Shown here piece after piece: positions 38,750 to 53,329 of a stretch of 64,000 bases of DNA (positions are counted from its first letter, which is position 1; every line of letters begins with the position of its first letter). Position numbers and translations under genes: made by a program. Under the pieces are notes generated by a model. That model was given only the letters and a program-made list of their open reading frames with translations, did not search any database and was not told the DNA's origin. The DNA comes from Vespa crabro (taxonomy: Eukaryota > Arthropoda > Insecta > Hymenoptera > Vespidae): assembly GCF_910589235.1 (NCBI RefSeq), contig NC_060966.1, positions 2,480,001 to 2,544,000 of the forward strand, given 5' to 3'.

Positions 38750-41131
38750 ATGTCATTCAAAATATTTGTTCTTTTTTTCATTCTTTTTCTTCTGCAAGAT
38801 CGTACGAATTTTTTTCTATTAGCGACAAACAGATTCCTTTTACCATGGACATTTGCAAATTATATGATCAAAAATCTGCAATTTTCTTATTCCCTAATTC
38901 GAAAAAAGTAATAAGCATTATTTATTTTCTTTTCCTCATTTCTAATACATTAATTTCTTTTTTTCATCAGAGATGGAAATGACAGCGATGATATATAAGG
39001 TAGGTTCAAAGAAGATATTGCAATATCGAATTTACGCCATACACAATTGCGCGAATCATTCTACTGTGTAAGGCGAATAATATTACATCGTGATTATCTT
39101 TGATTACAACACTACTAAGGTACTCTCTTTAGTAAGAAGTATTTTTGATATGTCTTCAGCCAGCTGGCTAATGATATTCATGTTAAAAGAACATGATTCC
39201 GATTATTGTCATATTCCACCAAATAATATATTTCATTTAAAATTCAATTCTGAAATGTTGATCCATTGCGGTACGGAAAATATTTTACGAGAGTGGTATT
39301 CGATCAATACAAGTCGTATCGATAATAATGATATCGCTACGTAGAGTTTAGAGAAAGGAATCTATAAAATGTTTCCAGATTTTCTTTACAAAAGAAAATA
39401 TAATTTAAAGGGATTGATCATGAGAGCTGTTATAGTTAAGGTAAAATATTTTTCTCTAAATATTTTTTCTATTTTCTGTTTAAAAACATTTGCCTTTATC
39501 GTTTTCTTTCTTTTTGCTTTTTCTTCTTTAGGATTTACCATTCACAACTATGAATAAGGATAGCAAATGAAATGGTATATACGGTAGGATATTAAGAGAA
39601 TTTTGTGTCACTCTTAATTTTAATTTCAACATTGTTTCGGAAGTTAAAGAGTACGGAAGATGGAATCCAGAAAAAAAGACTTGGTCTGGTGTAATTGCAG
39701 AATTATATTTAAAGGTGCTGAAATTGCTCTTTAAAGTTTTTCTATTACCAGTGTCAGATTGAATGTTCTTGACTTCACGCTTCCAATCTTGATACGCATT
39801 CGGTAATACTTATTGTTCTTCGTTCTGTTTCTTATTTTGTTGCTTACTTCACTCATGCTACACTTCTATCTCATATCTTAGCCCCTTCTTTTCCTTCCAT
39901 AAACAATCGCACCTCACAAAGAACGGATCATGCTCTGTTCGACTGTCGGTCAATTTGTCTCATACACGCACACATACAACTAAGTAGTAGATGATAGAAG
40001 AGGATAAATTGCTCTTAACTATAATGGCAGGGGATATATGAATGTACGATGAAGTAATATAAAAAAAAATTAAATATCATTTACATATACAAGGTGTAAC
40101 GAAATTACTTGAAACAACTTCAGAAATGGATTTCTTAAATGTAGAGGAGAAAAATGTAGTTCTATCATCTTGGCTTCGGTGCTGCGTAGTTAATTTGCTA
40201 CTACGAGAGCAGGTTTGTTTGCATTTCGCGCACCGCCAGCGATGATAGTCGATTCGCATAGAAGATCTGTCTCTGTCTTTTCCTAGTTGTCAGAGTCGAA
40301 AACCTATTGGTCATAATGAATAAGGGCGGCGGCAAAAGGTTGGCGGCAAGGCGGAAATTATTGAAGATCATCAGCAAAATATTAATATTATAATAATATT
40401 AATAATAATATTAAATCTGCAAATTAAGGGGAGAACAAGATATATTTGGAAGATTCCGCAGATTTAGTGAGATAGACGCACATTAAAGAATATTCTGCGA
40501 ATTGAAATTATAACAATGTATTTCGAAGAAATAAGGTACCGATAGAATATATTTTTTTCTTCTCTACAAAAGAGGAATTAATTTCTGAAGTTTAGCTAGT
40601 TTTGTTAAATTTATAATATAGTTTAATTATTAAAATCCGTTATTAAATTACAGATTTGTAAAAATCGAAATCTAGTAATCTATGCGTTCGACGAAATGAA
40701 AATGTCAGTAGATCATAAAATACCGTGCAATGTGGTCTGTGTTGAGACGGAACATGTAAAAAATATGGCTATAGTTTTATCTAAGCACAATCCATTTACC
40801 AATGTCATCAATTTTCTATGTAAGAACACAAGAATCTAATAATGTAAATGTTTATTTACTGTATGATAAAATATTATCTCGTTCGAGATTGCAGAAAATT
40901 TTCGAGAATGGTATGATAAATCGTCTTTTAAATTTGTCATTTAAAAAGAAATCTAATGATATGACCAAGCACCAACCGGTTATCCTAATCAGCGTAGTAT
41001 CGCTTCTTATTTTCATTCAAATTGGTATCATTTTAAGTACTTGTATTCTGATTATAGAAAAGCTTATTTTTGAATATATCGATAGTACATCATTGCACAA
41101 AATAACACGAATGGTAAATGTACATGCATAA
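38750..41131 (+). pseudogene. Ionotropic receptor pseudogene B2
   Basis: Mirror copy of intact B3. Exon 1 (38750-38907) has a frameshift after MSFKIFVLFFILFLLQDRTN. Exon 2 (38971-39440) is 18 bases short of the 488 seen in living copies, is frameshifted early, and has TAG in place of a conserved Trp near 39343. Exon 3 starts at 39532 with an early TGA and loses similarity at about 39789. Exons 4 and 5 and half of exon 6 are gone, replaced by about 200 bases of dispersed repeat. The last part of exon 6 remains at about 39993-40042. Exon 7 is 40654-40819 with two extra bases at its end, and exon 8 (40888-41131) has lost the conserved VHHIPSIKS tail. It cannot encode a channel. Confidence 0.92.
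39795..39992. repeat. Dispersed repeat replacing B2 exons 4-5
   Basis: The segment with CCATAAACAATCGCACCTCA and CACACGCACACATACAACTA matches 62570-62730 (CCATAAACAAACACTCTTCG, CACACACATACACACGACTA) in the same orientation. It belongs to an unclassified repeat and sits where receptor exons 4-5 should be. Confidence 0.55.
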
Positions 41132-41958
41132 AATATTGACGACAACGTCAATATTTGCTTTCAATGAAATTTTTGATTATAACTTTTTAATATATTAGAA
41201 ACATGCGTACATATAAGCTTTTGCATTATTTAATACAGTTTTAAATTTAAATGGTATTTTGTCATTATATTATATGCGTAGACATGTGTTTAATACATTT
41301 TCATTATTTATCAAATGCAAATATACATAATTTAATTCTTTCGAATTGTTTTAATTTTTCGTACTTGTATGAAGTATAATATACCTATGTATTTCATAGT
41401 TAAAAAAAAAACATTCGCCATTTTTTATTTATGAGTCGTGATTCAGTAATATAATCGAACTATATTCTCTCTTTTTTCAATGTATTATACATACTTTTTT
41501 ATTTAGAGCAAGTTAATTTGATCACATCTGCGTGTCAAATATCTACATCAAATATTTATATCAAATATATATATATATATATGTAATAACACATTGATAT
41601 ACTATGTGTCTAGCATATACAGTGTCTATAGATGAAATAAATCTTTTAATCATAGGACAATAAATTTTTGATTATTTCTGTAATGGATTATTGAATGATA
41701 TATTAATCGTAATCAATAATCGATTAATTATTATTAAGTTAAATCATTAATCTTAATTATTTTTATAATTTGTAATCATATATAATGATTAATTTATATT
41801 TCATTATATACTGATATTGCTTTAATTGTTTAGTACTTTATGATTTAATAGAATTGAAATTATTATTGATTAATATGTGTATGTAGTATAAAAATATTAT
41901 TATGTGTGATATAAAAATATTAAAATATTAATATTTTTTGTGTGAATAACAATAGTAT

Positions 41959-42000
<42 letters not shown>

Positions 42001-42058
42001 TATATATATATATATTATTATATATATATATATATATCATATATATATATATATATAT

Positions 42059-42113
<55 letters not shown>

Positions 42114-42700
42114 GTGGACCGGAAAGTAATATCGCTTTCTTAAATTAAATTCAAACGAATAAATTTTTAACAATTTTTAACAATTAAATATCGACATGCG
42201 CAGAAACAACATTACTTTCCGGTCCACCTAATATATCCTTTGTGATAGAAAAAAGTTTTCATTTTATGTAATACCTCGCTGCCAACTTCAGCTTCTGTCA
42301 AGATATTATTCTCATGTGCAACAATAATAAATAAATGTACCAAAAGTATATAAATTATCGAATAAAATGTTTGAAATGATAGTTACAAGCCAATTATTAC
42401 TTGCATATACATTTATATAGACGTAGTTATATGTTTGATATCAAAGTAAATTATTGTTAAAATGTTTGTTTTAAAATTATGTAAATAGTACATAGATATT
42501 TTTCATTAAATATTTACGGTATTGTTCTTATAAATAAATTACTAAATCAATTGTAATTGAAAGTGATATAATTACATGATTGAAGATTATTTGATGATTA
42601 AATTAATCATGATCTTTAATTACATGATTTTGACTACTTCTCTTATTTTGAATTAGGTTCAAAATTAACGAAATTTCTGAATTGACAAACTATAGTAATT
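41132..42700. repeat. Left-arm inner segment (3' flank of B2)
   Basis: Inverted match to 48040-49390, for example 41520-41550 with 49000-49030 and 42280-42345 with 48395-48460 (TTGTTGCACATGAGAATAAT in the right arm). Part (about 41600-42720) is also matched at 63150-63800. It contains the (TA)n tract 41958-42109 and a MITE. Confidence 0.75.
42110..42231. mobile_element. 122-bp mariner-type MITE
   Basis: Ends TTAGGTGGACCGGAAAGTAA and, inverted, TTACTTTCCGGTCCACCTAA are near-perfect terminal inverted repeats of at least 21 bases, flanked by TA on both sides. It inserted into a TA microsatellite. It has no coding capacity. The homologous places in the right arm (about 48485) and in the third flank copy (about 63500) lack it, which shows the empty site. 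Confidence 0.9.
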
Positions 42701-42752
42701 TACGATTTCATATATACATATAAATTGTTACGAGCCATATATACGTATAGAT

Positions 42753-43024
42753 TGTTACGAGCTACATATATGTATAGATTGGGGAGTTCGCAATTCTGTA
42801 TGTCTAGAAGGCTGTTTCTAGGCACACAGAAACTTTGATACGTAACAACGGATTGCCATCTGTTTTATAAGGAAATTCGGTTGAGTGACTCGCAAACGTT
42901 CCGAAATATCTGAATATTTTATTAAGAGAGTTTATCTGTTAAGTTGTTAATTGCAAATAAATTGTCCTTGTTTTGTTTATTAAAGTTCTTTTTCGTCTAC
43001 ACGTGCTCGTGGTTGCTCGTAACA
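42753..43024 (+). mobile_element. Solo LTR (272 bp, TGTTACGAGC...GCTCGTAACA)
   Basis: Perfect 10-base inverted ends beginning TG and ending CA, about 270 bases, with ATTAAAGTTCTT-type polyadenylation region near the 3' side. A diverged copy on the minus strand at about 62890-63141 aligns over its length. No internal retroelement coding sequence adjoins, so it is a solo LTR, probably of a gypsy-type element. An extra TGTTACGAGC word lies at 42726, so the exact 5' limit could shift. Confidence 0.75.
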
Positions 43025-44440
43025 ATGTATATATTTATGTATTTATTATAATAATTATAAGTAAACATATATATATATTTATATATATATATATGTATAT
43101 ATTAATAAGTTATTTATACTAGAATCTTAGTTTTTATTGAACTATACTCGGAATAAAACTTGAACAATTGATATCGATTGTGATAAAATTGTTTTACATA
43201 ATGTAACCCGATTACTATGGAGTAAAAGGCTGTTAATATTCAATGAAAATCTCCATCTTTCATAATCAATTTTTATTATTTTGATTTCTATTTTATTCTC
43301 AAGTAACAAAATATATTATATCATAAAATTTAGTAACAAATTTATCGTTATGTAATTATGAGAATTAAATTTAGGAAGAAAAATTTTTTGTTGGTAATCT
43401 GTAAACTCTGTATAATTTTTCCGATTTTTCTTGATGCCAACTGAAGATACATAAATCGACTGGAGCACTTGTTTATCGATATTAAAACCTAACTAATAAC
43501 AACCTCTGCAGTGCATACAATAGTATTGTAATTATAAATTTTATTAATTGTATTGTTTTCATTGTTAAACTTAAATTTCTTGTTAAATAATGAATTATCA
43601 AAGTTTTTATTGCCTTTAAATGTTAAACATTTTCTGTACATTTTTTTAGATTCTTCATTGTTCTATTGGACATGATTGTAGGATTGGTCGAATGGATTAA
43701 CATTATGCTATAATTTTCTTTAAAAGGAATTACGAAAATATTTCTTTTGAGAGATGAATTGATGAGTTGAATTTATCCAGACTCAACTCTTTCTGTTGGA
43801 TTGCGTACACTTTCTTTTTGAAAAATTAGCTTTATGATTACCATACAAGTTGATATTTCATTTACGATTATGCTTAATTTATATAGTCTATAATAAAATA
43901 TCAAAATTTGTAAAAACGCAATGATAACAAATTGATTTGCATGAGAATATATTAATCAATAAATATGTATAGCGTTTCATGGAATTTATATCCTCCGGAT
44001 ATATTTATATAAAATTTTATATATAAAAAAATATATATATATTTTTATGTATAACATTTTATATTGTATTTTTTAATATTAATATAGATGGAAAAAAATG
44101 TAGAACGTATAAATTTCAAAATATAAGCTATTGGAATAGTCTTTCAAATTTTTATTTAGAAATAAAGATATTAAACCTTAAATGTGGGAGTTTAAAGCAA
44201 GGAGTATGCTTCTATTATGTTTAGCAGACGGTATTTAAAATATTATCATTATAGAATACAGAAGCATTTCAATCTTACAAGGTACTTTTGTAAAAATGAT
44301 TTTATTACATATATACGTAATATATTTTAGTTTTAAATAATTGCATTAATTTATAAAAAGATTGATAATGTTATAATTTAATAGGATACATTACTATCTG
44401 AATATAAAGTAGTGATTATTAAATTTATCTAAATGCAGAA
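43025..44440. other. Central spacer of the inverted duplication, first part
   Basis: AT-rich, with TA microsatellite at about 43060-43105. No gene recognised. Confidence 0.45.
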
Positions 44441-44449
44441 GAGATATTA

Positions 44450-45750
44450 TTTTATTAGAATAAAGTAAGTTTCAAGAAATTGAAAAAGAAAATGTATCCA
44501 TTAATGATCCGTTAGAAAATGTTCTAATTCGATCTTTGTAAGTTTTTGAAATTATCTATGAGAATGTATTATTTATGTTCACAATATTTTTGTGAATTTG
44601 AATATTACAGAAACTATTCGGAAAATCGAAATCTGTATAACGATAAATGTCAGGAGATTCATAATGAAAGATTACCTATTTGAATGTTTTATTAGAAGAT
44701 GAATTTTGAAGTCAATTTGGGAGAAGTTATACAAATTCAGTAATAAAATCAGGAAATAGATAATATACAGAATGTAGACAAACACGTCATGAATATCTTG
44801 TATAGTATAAGAAATATTAAACAACAAAAGTTTGTACGTGCAAAAGATTCATTTAACTAGTATGACTAATAAAAAGAATAATATTACTGAAACTTAAGAA
44901 CAAGTAATTAGTTGTTAGAAATGATAGATGAAAATCAATTTATCGCATCTACCTCATATATATTTAAGAATAACAGAAATACATGTAGGGATAAAAAGAA
45001 TTTTGAGCAATGCTTAAAAATGATAATGATCATAATTTGAGAGATAATATAATGAAGAGAAAAAAATTAAAATGCTCTATTAAAAGAGAAAGTATTAAAA
45101 AGCAAAGTGATATTTATTTTTCAATTTGATGATTTTAAATTTGATGATGTTAAGGCGTTAGGTTTTAATATAAAAGGATTCGATATAAAAGAATAAAGAA
45201 TCTGATATGAAAAGAAAATTTTCAACAAAGTAAATTTTTGTAAAACATTAATTACATAAAAGTCAAAATTTCTTTTGAAACATCAAGATTTAAGGTAAAT
45301 AGTATTAATACAATTAGCATTATTTAATACTCAAATAGACCTAAATTGGCAAAAAAAGAAATTGTATATAAAAGATTTGCGGTATGACTTAATATTAATA
45401 TTTTCAACAAATATTAGTATATGATAATGGAATTATATATAAAGAATAATATTGGTATTATAAGCATTGATATCACTACCAACTATTAATTCATAAAAAA
45501 TACGTTATTGAAAAGAAACATCAAATTAAGAGAAAAATATTAGAAGAATCTTTGATTTTAGAAAAGCAAAAGATTTACAAGAATAAATCCCAGAAAATAT
45601 TTTGATTTATTTATAATTAAGAAAATGATAAGAAAAGTAATTTAGAAATGTTTAGAAAATGTTTAGAACTATGAACGAGAACAAATCGCTACATTTAAAG
45701 TTATTTAGAAAAGTACTTTTAATCTATTTTATATTTTTATTTAATATTTT
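44450..45750 (+). pseudogene. Degenerate multi-exon gene-like sequence, copy 2 of a dispersed pair
   Basis: Collinear with the minus strand of 17880-19350. Recognisable pieces are FQEIEKENVSINDPLENVLI, NFEVNLGEV and FDDFKFDDVKAL, separated by AT-rich intervals and stops. The identity of the ancestral gene is unknown. It lies in the spacer between the two arms. Confidence 0.45.
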
Positions 45751-48039
45751 TAAATTATTTGAAATCTATTTTTTATTTAAATTTGTTAACGTTTTATTTC
45801 TATTGTAATTTTAAGGAGATTATCAAAATATACTTCTTAAAAGTTTAATGTAAAAGGTTTGACAACAAATTCTTCTTTTATTTTTTATCTGCAAAATGGA
45901 TTTGGTACTCAACTTATTAAGGGAGAAAGAAAGCAAAAGAACATGTGTTCGAAAAAAATTTTATAAATAACATTAATCGGTGCAAACGCTCAAATGATAG
46001 ACGCAATCCTTTCATATTGTCCTATAACTGCTGTGTTTAGTTTAGCCATGAAAATGATTCGATGATAAAGAAAGTTAAAAATTTTTCTCTGTTTGAAAAC
46101 AATTTTAATATAGTACGAAAAAGATATTTCTTAGAACAATAAACATAACGTTTGAATATTTTGTTACTAACTTTTTACTATTTACAAAACGAAAAGTCAT
46201 TTTTAAATTAAATTGAATTCAATAGAATTGGTAATTCATTTATTATACAAAATGAAAGAATTCTTATTTCGATAATGATAGAGATCCACGTAGAGAAGAG
46301 AATCGACTAAAAGAGAAGAAAATTCTTCGTTAGCTTCGTTAGCTAAAGGGGGAAGAATTGAAATAATGTTCTGTCTCATCGAATAAAAATAGTAAACGTA
46401 ATTTTGTGTTGTAGAATGCATTTGGATCAGCTCTCGATGACGATAATTATTATATAAGGTGTGACAAAAATTTTGTACACCCGAAATATTTCCGTTAGTT
46501 TTAAAAATATGGAAAAATGTTATATACAAAACTTGAATGATATGAAAAAGGACATAGTATGACATAATATTATATATATTAATAATATCTTTCTCTCGTG
46601 AACTTTCATGTAATCAATAATGTACAAATAAATATATATAAAGTATATACAAATAAATAAAATACACGGTCGTAATATTCACAATATATTATTCACCCTC
46701 TCATGCATCATCTCTAATGCATTCTCAATGTAAAGTATAATGCATCTTCATTAAAAAGTTAATGACGCAGAGAAAAATAAATTCGCCCGATTAGATCTCA
46801 ATGGGGAATCAGTTTAATTTCAATATGCAGTCATTATAAAAAAAATTACTATTATTAAAAAATAAATAAATATAGTTTATTTTTAATACCCATATATGCA
46901 TTTACAAATTTTACATTCAAGACAATATTTGCAAATCAAATTCATCCTTTTGCAGATTACATGCAAATTGCAATTTTTGCAGATTACATACAGCTGTTTG
47001 CAAATTAAATTAAATCTTTAGAAAATCAATATTTTCTAGAAAATTTTTCGCTCAGATTATTGTCTTTCAATTTCTAAAATAGAAAGTAATGAAAAGATAT
47101 TTTTAAAAAATTCACTCAAAAATAAAATTTCAAATCACAGTTTAATAATATTATTCGATGTACAATCAATGATGTAGTGAAAATCTACATGAGTTTGCAT
47201 TATGATCCAACTTTAAATGATACATTTACAAGAAATTATGATTTCCCGTAAATTGTAAAAATTCCGAATTAAATATTAACATAAGTGAGTTCTTATTTAG
47301 GAACTATCCATAAATACCCATTTAGTAAAAATTGAAAAATAGAATTGCTTTTAACTTTATTGCACAAGAGAAAGATATATTGTTTAATTTATAATTATGA
47401 ATTTCATGTGTAAAGAAATGGATTTTACTAGATAAATAATTAAATAAATATTTTATTTACCTCTTTACATTACATACAATGCAATTTGGATTTTCTTAAC
47501 AATAAATATACATTCAATTTTATTTTCATTACAAAAATCATTATTTTTATTAATAAAACTATTCAGCAGAAAAACTTGATATGCAAAAGAATACATATGA
47601 TTTGCAAAATGGTGAATTTGATTTTCAAAGGGTTGAATTTAAAACCGGATGATATATAGACTTAAGTTTCTTTACAACTATGATAATTCTTATGCTTTTT
47701 ACATTATTTATAACTTCTATAATCATGAAATGAAGATCTTCCGACGATTTGACATTGATGCAAAAATCTTATGAAGAAACCAAATGACCAAGATGATGAA
47801 TTTGATAAAACGGAAAACTGTTAGAATCTAAATTGAAACAATATACTGGTATACCTATATTAGTATAGATCATAAAGATGACACACATACATTAAGAAAA
47901 TATATTGATTCGTGTTAAGCATTAAACAGAAATGAAAAATTACATTTTTGTATACATGTGCATATACATACATATGCAAAATATAGACAAATTTGGGAAA
48001 AAGAATTTGAAAATGTCCAGAACAGAGATGGACAAAACA

Positions 48040-48040
<1 letters not shown>
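45750..48040. other. Central spacer, second part
   Basis: AT-rich with no supported gene. The minus-strand frame at 46236-46565 lacks recognisable domains; it crosses AAGGTGTGACAAAA, which resembles an end of the intron 6 repeat. Confidence 0.4.
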
Positions 48041-49397
<1,357 letters not shown>

Positions 49398-52034
49398 TTA
49401 ATACTTTATCCTTGTACATTTACGATTCGTATATTGTTTTTTAATATTTCTTATATTTTTCTTTCTTTTTATATAAAATCCTGAGGATTTAATAGACGGG
49501 ATATGGTGTACCATTGACATCTTCTTCTTTTTACAAGCAAAAATAAACTTTTCTATAATCAGAATACAAGTACTCAAAAAGATACCAATTAGGATAAAGA
49601 TAAGAAGTGATAGTACGCTGGTTAAGGGAACCGGTTGATGTTCTATCATATCATTGGATTTCTTTTCAAATGGTGAATTTTTTAAACGACTCATAATGCC
49701 ATTGTCGAAAAATTTCTGCAACCTAAAATGAGCAGAAGTTTTAATGTACGATAAATTAAAATTTACATTATTACATTCTTGTGATCTTACTGAAAATTAA
49801 AAATGCCAGTAAATGGATTGTGCTTAGATAAAACTATAGCTACATTATTTACGTGTCCTGTCTCAACACGAACTACATTGCACGGAATTTTAGGATCTAT
49901 TGATTTTTTCATTTCGTCGAACGTATATATTGCTAGCTTCTGATTGTCACAAATCTGTAATTTAATAACTGATATTAATAATAAAACTGTATATAATCTT
50001 ATTTATAAATATTATTTAATTTTTTTTATAATATTTCATCATACACTCGTAAATCCTTCCAACACAGTTAAGGGCAATTTGTCTTCTTTTAGCATCAACT
50101 TCATCAACTTTTTTGCAAGCGGAGCTTCCGAATTCTGTAAATAAACGTTTTTCCTTGTCTTTGTATATACATATATATATATACATATATATACATATAT
50201 AAATACATATATATATATATACATATATACATATATATATTCATATATATATACATATATACATACATATATACATATATATATATAAACATAAGATAAC
50301 AGCGGTATCATACTCACTGCAAATTTATCATAATAAGCGGTACCACGAAAAACAGAAAGTTGATAAGTACCATCTTGAACGAAACTTTCTAATGAATCAA
50401 AGGGTAGGATGTGACTTACGGTCGTTAAAAAGCTTATCAAAGCTGCAGAATAAGCAGCTGATAAGACGGTAACCAAAAGAAATACAGAAAAGTATGCTAT
50501 GCGTAACGAAGATTTATCAACAAATTCTACAGAAAAGAAATACTTTGTTAATGCTTATATAAAAGTATATAAAAATATTATTAATAATTATCTTAATATA
50601 TAAAAATCAAATTAAAAAACTAAAAAACGTAAATAATATAACATTAAATCAAACCTGAAATTCCTTGTTGACAAAATATACCCCAAATTTCCAAAAAATT
50701 ATCAGACAATAAATGTTTGATTTTACGATCGGTTCCATTTTTTATTTTCAGGAAAATCAATAAAATTGATGCAGCAATTAGTACTCCAAACATAGCAATC
50801 CAAACAGAATAAGCGAAAGCCTACGATAAAAATAATTCCTTAATTAATGAAGGTTGTGAAAAAGAAAATATAACAAAAATGATTGCAAATTATCGTACTA
50901 GAAAATAAGATGACCATTTAATCGCGAATATTTCTGGTTCCCGAAAGAAGAGACAGTCTTTGGAGATCAAAACAGGATTCGTGAAGTCAACGGCATTTAA
51001 TCTATCATTGGTCATAGAAAACTCTGAAAGAGAAATATCTGCACGTCCAGTATATAATTCTGCAATTGCACCAGACCAAGTTTTTTCTTTTGGATTCCAT
51101 CTTCCATGCTCTTCTACTTCTGAGACAATGTTGAAACTAAAATTGAGAGTGGCACAGAGTTCTTTTAATATCCTACCGTATATACCATCTAATTCGCCAT
51201 CCTTGTTTATAATTATAAATGGAGAATTCTAAAGAAGAAAAAGCAAAAAGAAATAAAAAAATAGAGACAAATTTTTTGAAGTAGAAAATAGAAAAAATAT
51301 CTACATGAAAATATTCTACCTTAACTATAACAGCTCTCATAATCAGGCCTTGTAAATTATGTCTTCTTTCATAAAGAGATTCTGGAACTGTTTTGGTAAT
51401 TCCTCTCTCTAAGCTCCACGTAGCTACATCATTGATTTCAGTCCGATTTATATGGATCGAATACCATTCTCGTAATATATTTCCCGTACTGCAACGGACC
51501 AACATTTCTGAATTGAATTTTAAATTAAATATATTACCTGGTGGACTGTCACAATAATTTGTCCCATGTTCTTTGTACAGGAATATCACTAGCCACATGG
51601 CTGAAGACATGTCAAAAGTACTTGTTGCTAAAGAGAATTCTTTAATCGCATTATAATTAGAGATCATCACGATGTAATACGGTTGCATTATTCGTCTTAC
51701 GTAGTAGAATGATTCGTGCAATTGTGAAAAGGGCAAACTTGATATCGCAATACCTTCTCGTGAAAGTGCACGCCTCCATTTGTATATCATCGTTGTCATT
51801 TCCATTTCTATAGAAAAAAAGAACAAATGTAGTAGAAATGAAGAAATGAAAATGAGTAGTATCTTTACCTTTTTCCGTATCGGCGTATAAGAGAATTGCA
51901 GATTTCTTTCCATATAATTTGCAAATGTCTATGGTAAAAGGAATCTGTTCGTCGCTAATAGAAAGAAATTCGTACGATCTTGCAACTTTCGGAAGAAAAA
52001 GAATGAGATAAAGAACAAATATTTTTAATAGCAT
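49398..52034 (-). CDS. Ir75: Ionotropic receptor B3, IR75-clade-like, intact
   Basis: Same family and role as A1. Eight exons on the minus strand: 51869-52034, 51320-51807, 50899-51228, 50655-50820, 50318-50526, 50045-50134, 49791-49954, 49398-49722; 1938 nt, 645 aa, no stops or broken splice sites. Exons 2-6 equal A1 in length; exon 7 has one extra codon. The start gives a signal peptide (LLKIFVLYLILFLPKVARS). S1 keeps the ligand arginine (MTNDRLNAVDFTNP), the pore segment ends IWGIFCQQG, M3 carries AYSAALISFLTT, S2 keeps RGTAYYDKF and an acidic pair in YTFDEM, and M4 plus the tail VHHIPSIKSSGF are present. Exon 6 ends FTS before GTATGA. The short intron 5 (50135-50317) is mostly (TA)n. It is the living partner of pseudogene B2 in the left arm and the only intact B-lineage copy here. 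Confidence 0.9.
50160..50290. repeat. TA/CA-type microsatellite in B3 intron 5
   Basis: Imperfect TATA and CATA repeats. The Tyr/Ile-rich open frames over it are artefacts of this tract. Confidence 0.9.
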
Positions 52035-53320
52035 AACGAATGTCTTTTTTCGTGTGTCGATCGATTGATTATAGTGTTATTTTTCAAATTGAACGAATCG
52101 GACTCTATTTTCTAAGGAAAATGAGAAAATTTTTATCCGACTACAAAAGCAGCTCGTAGGATACTAAATTCTTAAAGTAATAAGAAAGTTATTGTTATTT
52201 CGATTATTATGCTTGTCATTCATGTATCTATATATAAAAGTTATACATTTATATCTTTCTACGGTAGTAAAAGGTTAAAGAAAATATTAAAATTTCACTT
52301 CTATCTTAATAATTTAATAAATGTACTGATCGATATAATTGAGTCAAGCACTTAACAAAATGAAATGCGACTACTGCACGTTTAAACAAATATATATGAG
52401 CATCGTTTAATATGGAATACCCGTTTAATTATCGAAGCTATATAAAATAATGGAATGTTAGCTTTAGTCATACGTTGACATAAATTAGCTATTCTTATTG
52501 ATATTGTCAAAAAATCATTCCATGTTACTATAAGATATTGTCAATTCGAAAACTTTATTAGTTCATCTTATATAATGTGCATTTTTTCGAATGCCTTACC
52601 GTTAACTTTGAACTTTTCTGCAAGAAATAATATAAAAAGAAATGTTCATCTATACAAGCTACTTATTTTCCATTGGGCCACATTGTGGTTATAAGGAATA
52701 ATACAAAATGCTTAATAGTAATACAGTGTTCCCAATTTTTTTTTCAGTCATATCCCACTTTAACATCTTAAAAATGTTGATGCCCTCGCAAGAAATCTAG
52801 TAGAAAATAAAAATTATATAAATTGTGTTATATAAAGAAAGGGTCTGCGCTGAAAAACGTACGTACATATGATAGGTAAACAGTATGAGAGATAGAACGA
52901 CTATTGTCTCTTTTAGTTATTCAGTTTTGCATTAGCCACCGAATGTATTGATCAGTTAAATTCTAAACAATAAAAGATAATCAATCATTTCTTTAGAAAA
53001 AGTCTTTAAAAGGAATTGTGAACTCTTTTCACGAAGGATTCATACTGTAATTCAAACAATTTGACATGATTAGGATAAAATTACTTCCCTGTGGGCCGAA
53101 CGTCCCGTGTTGGAAAAAATATATATTTTTTCTAATAAATGTAAATAGTAATCCAATTTTTTAATCTAAAAAATCAGTTGTTGATTCTTAATTATTTACT
53201 ATTCGACTCCTAGAGGACTATGGACTACATTTGATAATCTAAAATATTAATTATACTATATTTGATAATCTAAAATATTAATTATACTATATTTTGTGTT
53301 TAAATAACAAATATTGGTTC
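52035..53320. repeat. B3 5' flank, shared with B2, B1 and the 60.35-60.8 kb segment
   Basis: 52080-52870 is the inverted counterpart of 38040-38700. The stretch 52746-53060 also recurs directly at about 60370-60540 (TCTAGTAGAAAATAA and the following bases). No gene recognised. The gypsy remnants seen before B1 and B2 are absent here. Confidence 0.65.
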
Positions 53321-53329
53321 ATGCGATTA

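Noticed and set aside
41942..42148. Tyr/Ile-rich open frame at the end of the left arm
   Set aside because: Translation of (TA)n running into the MITE.
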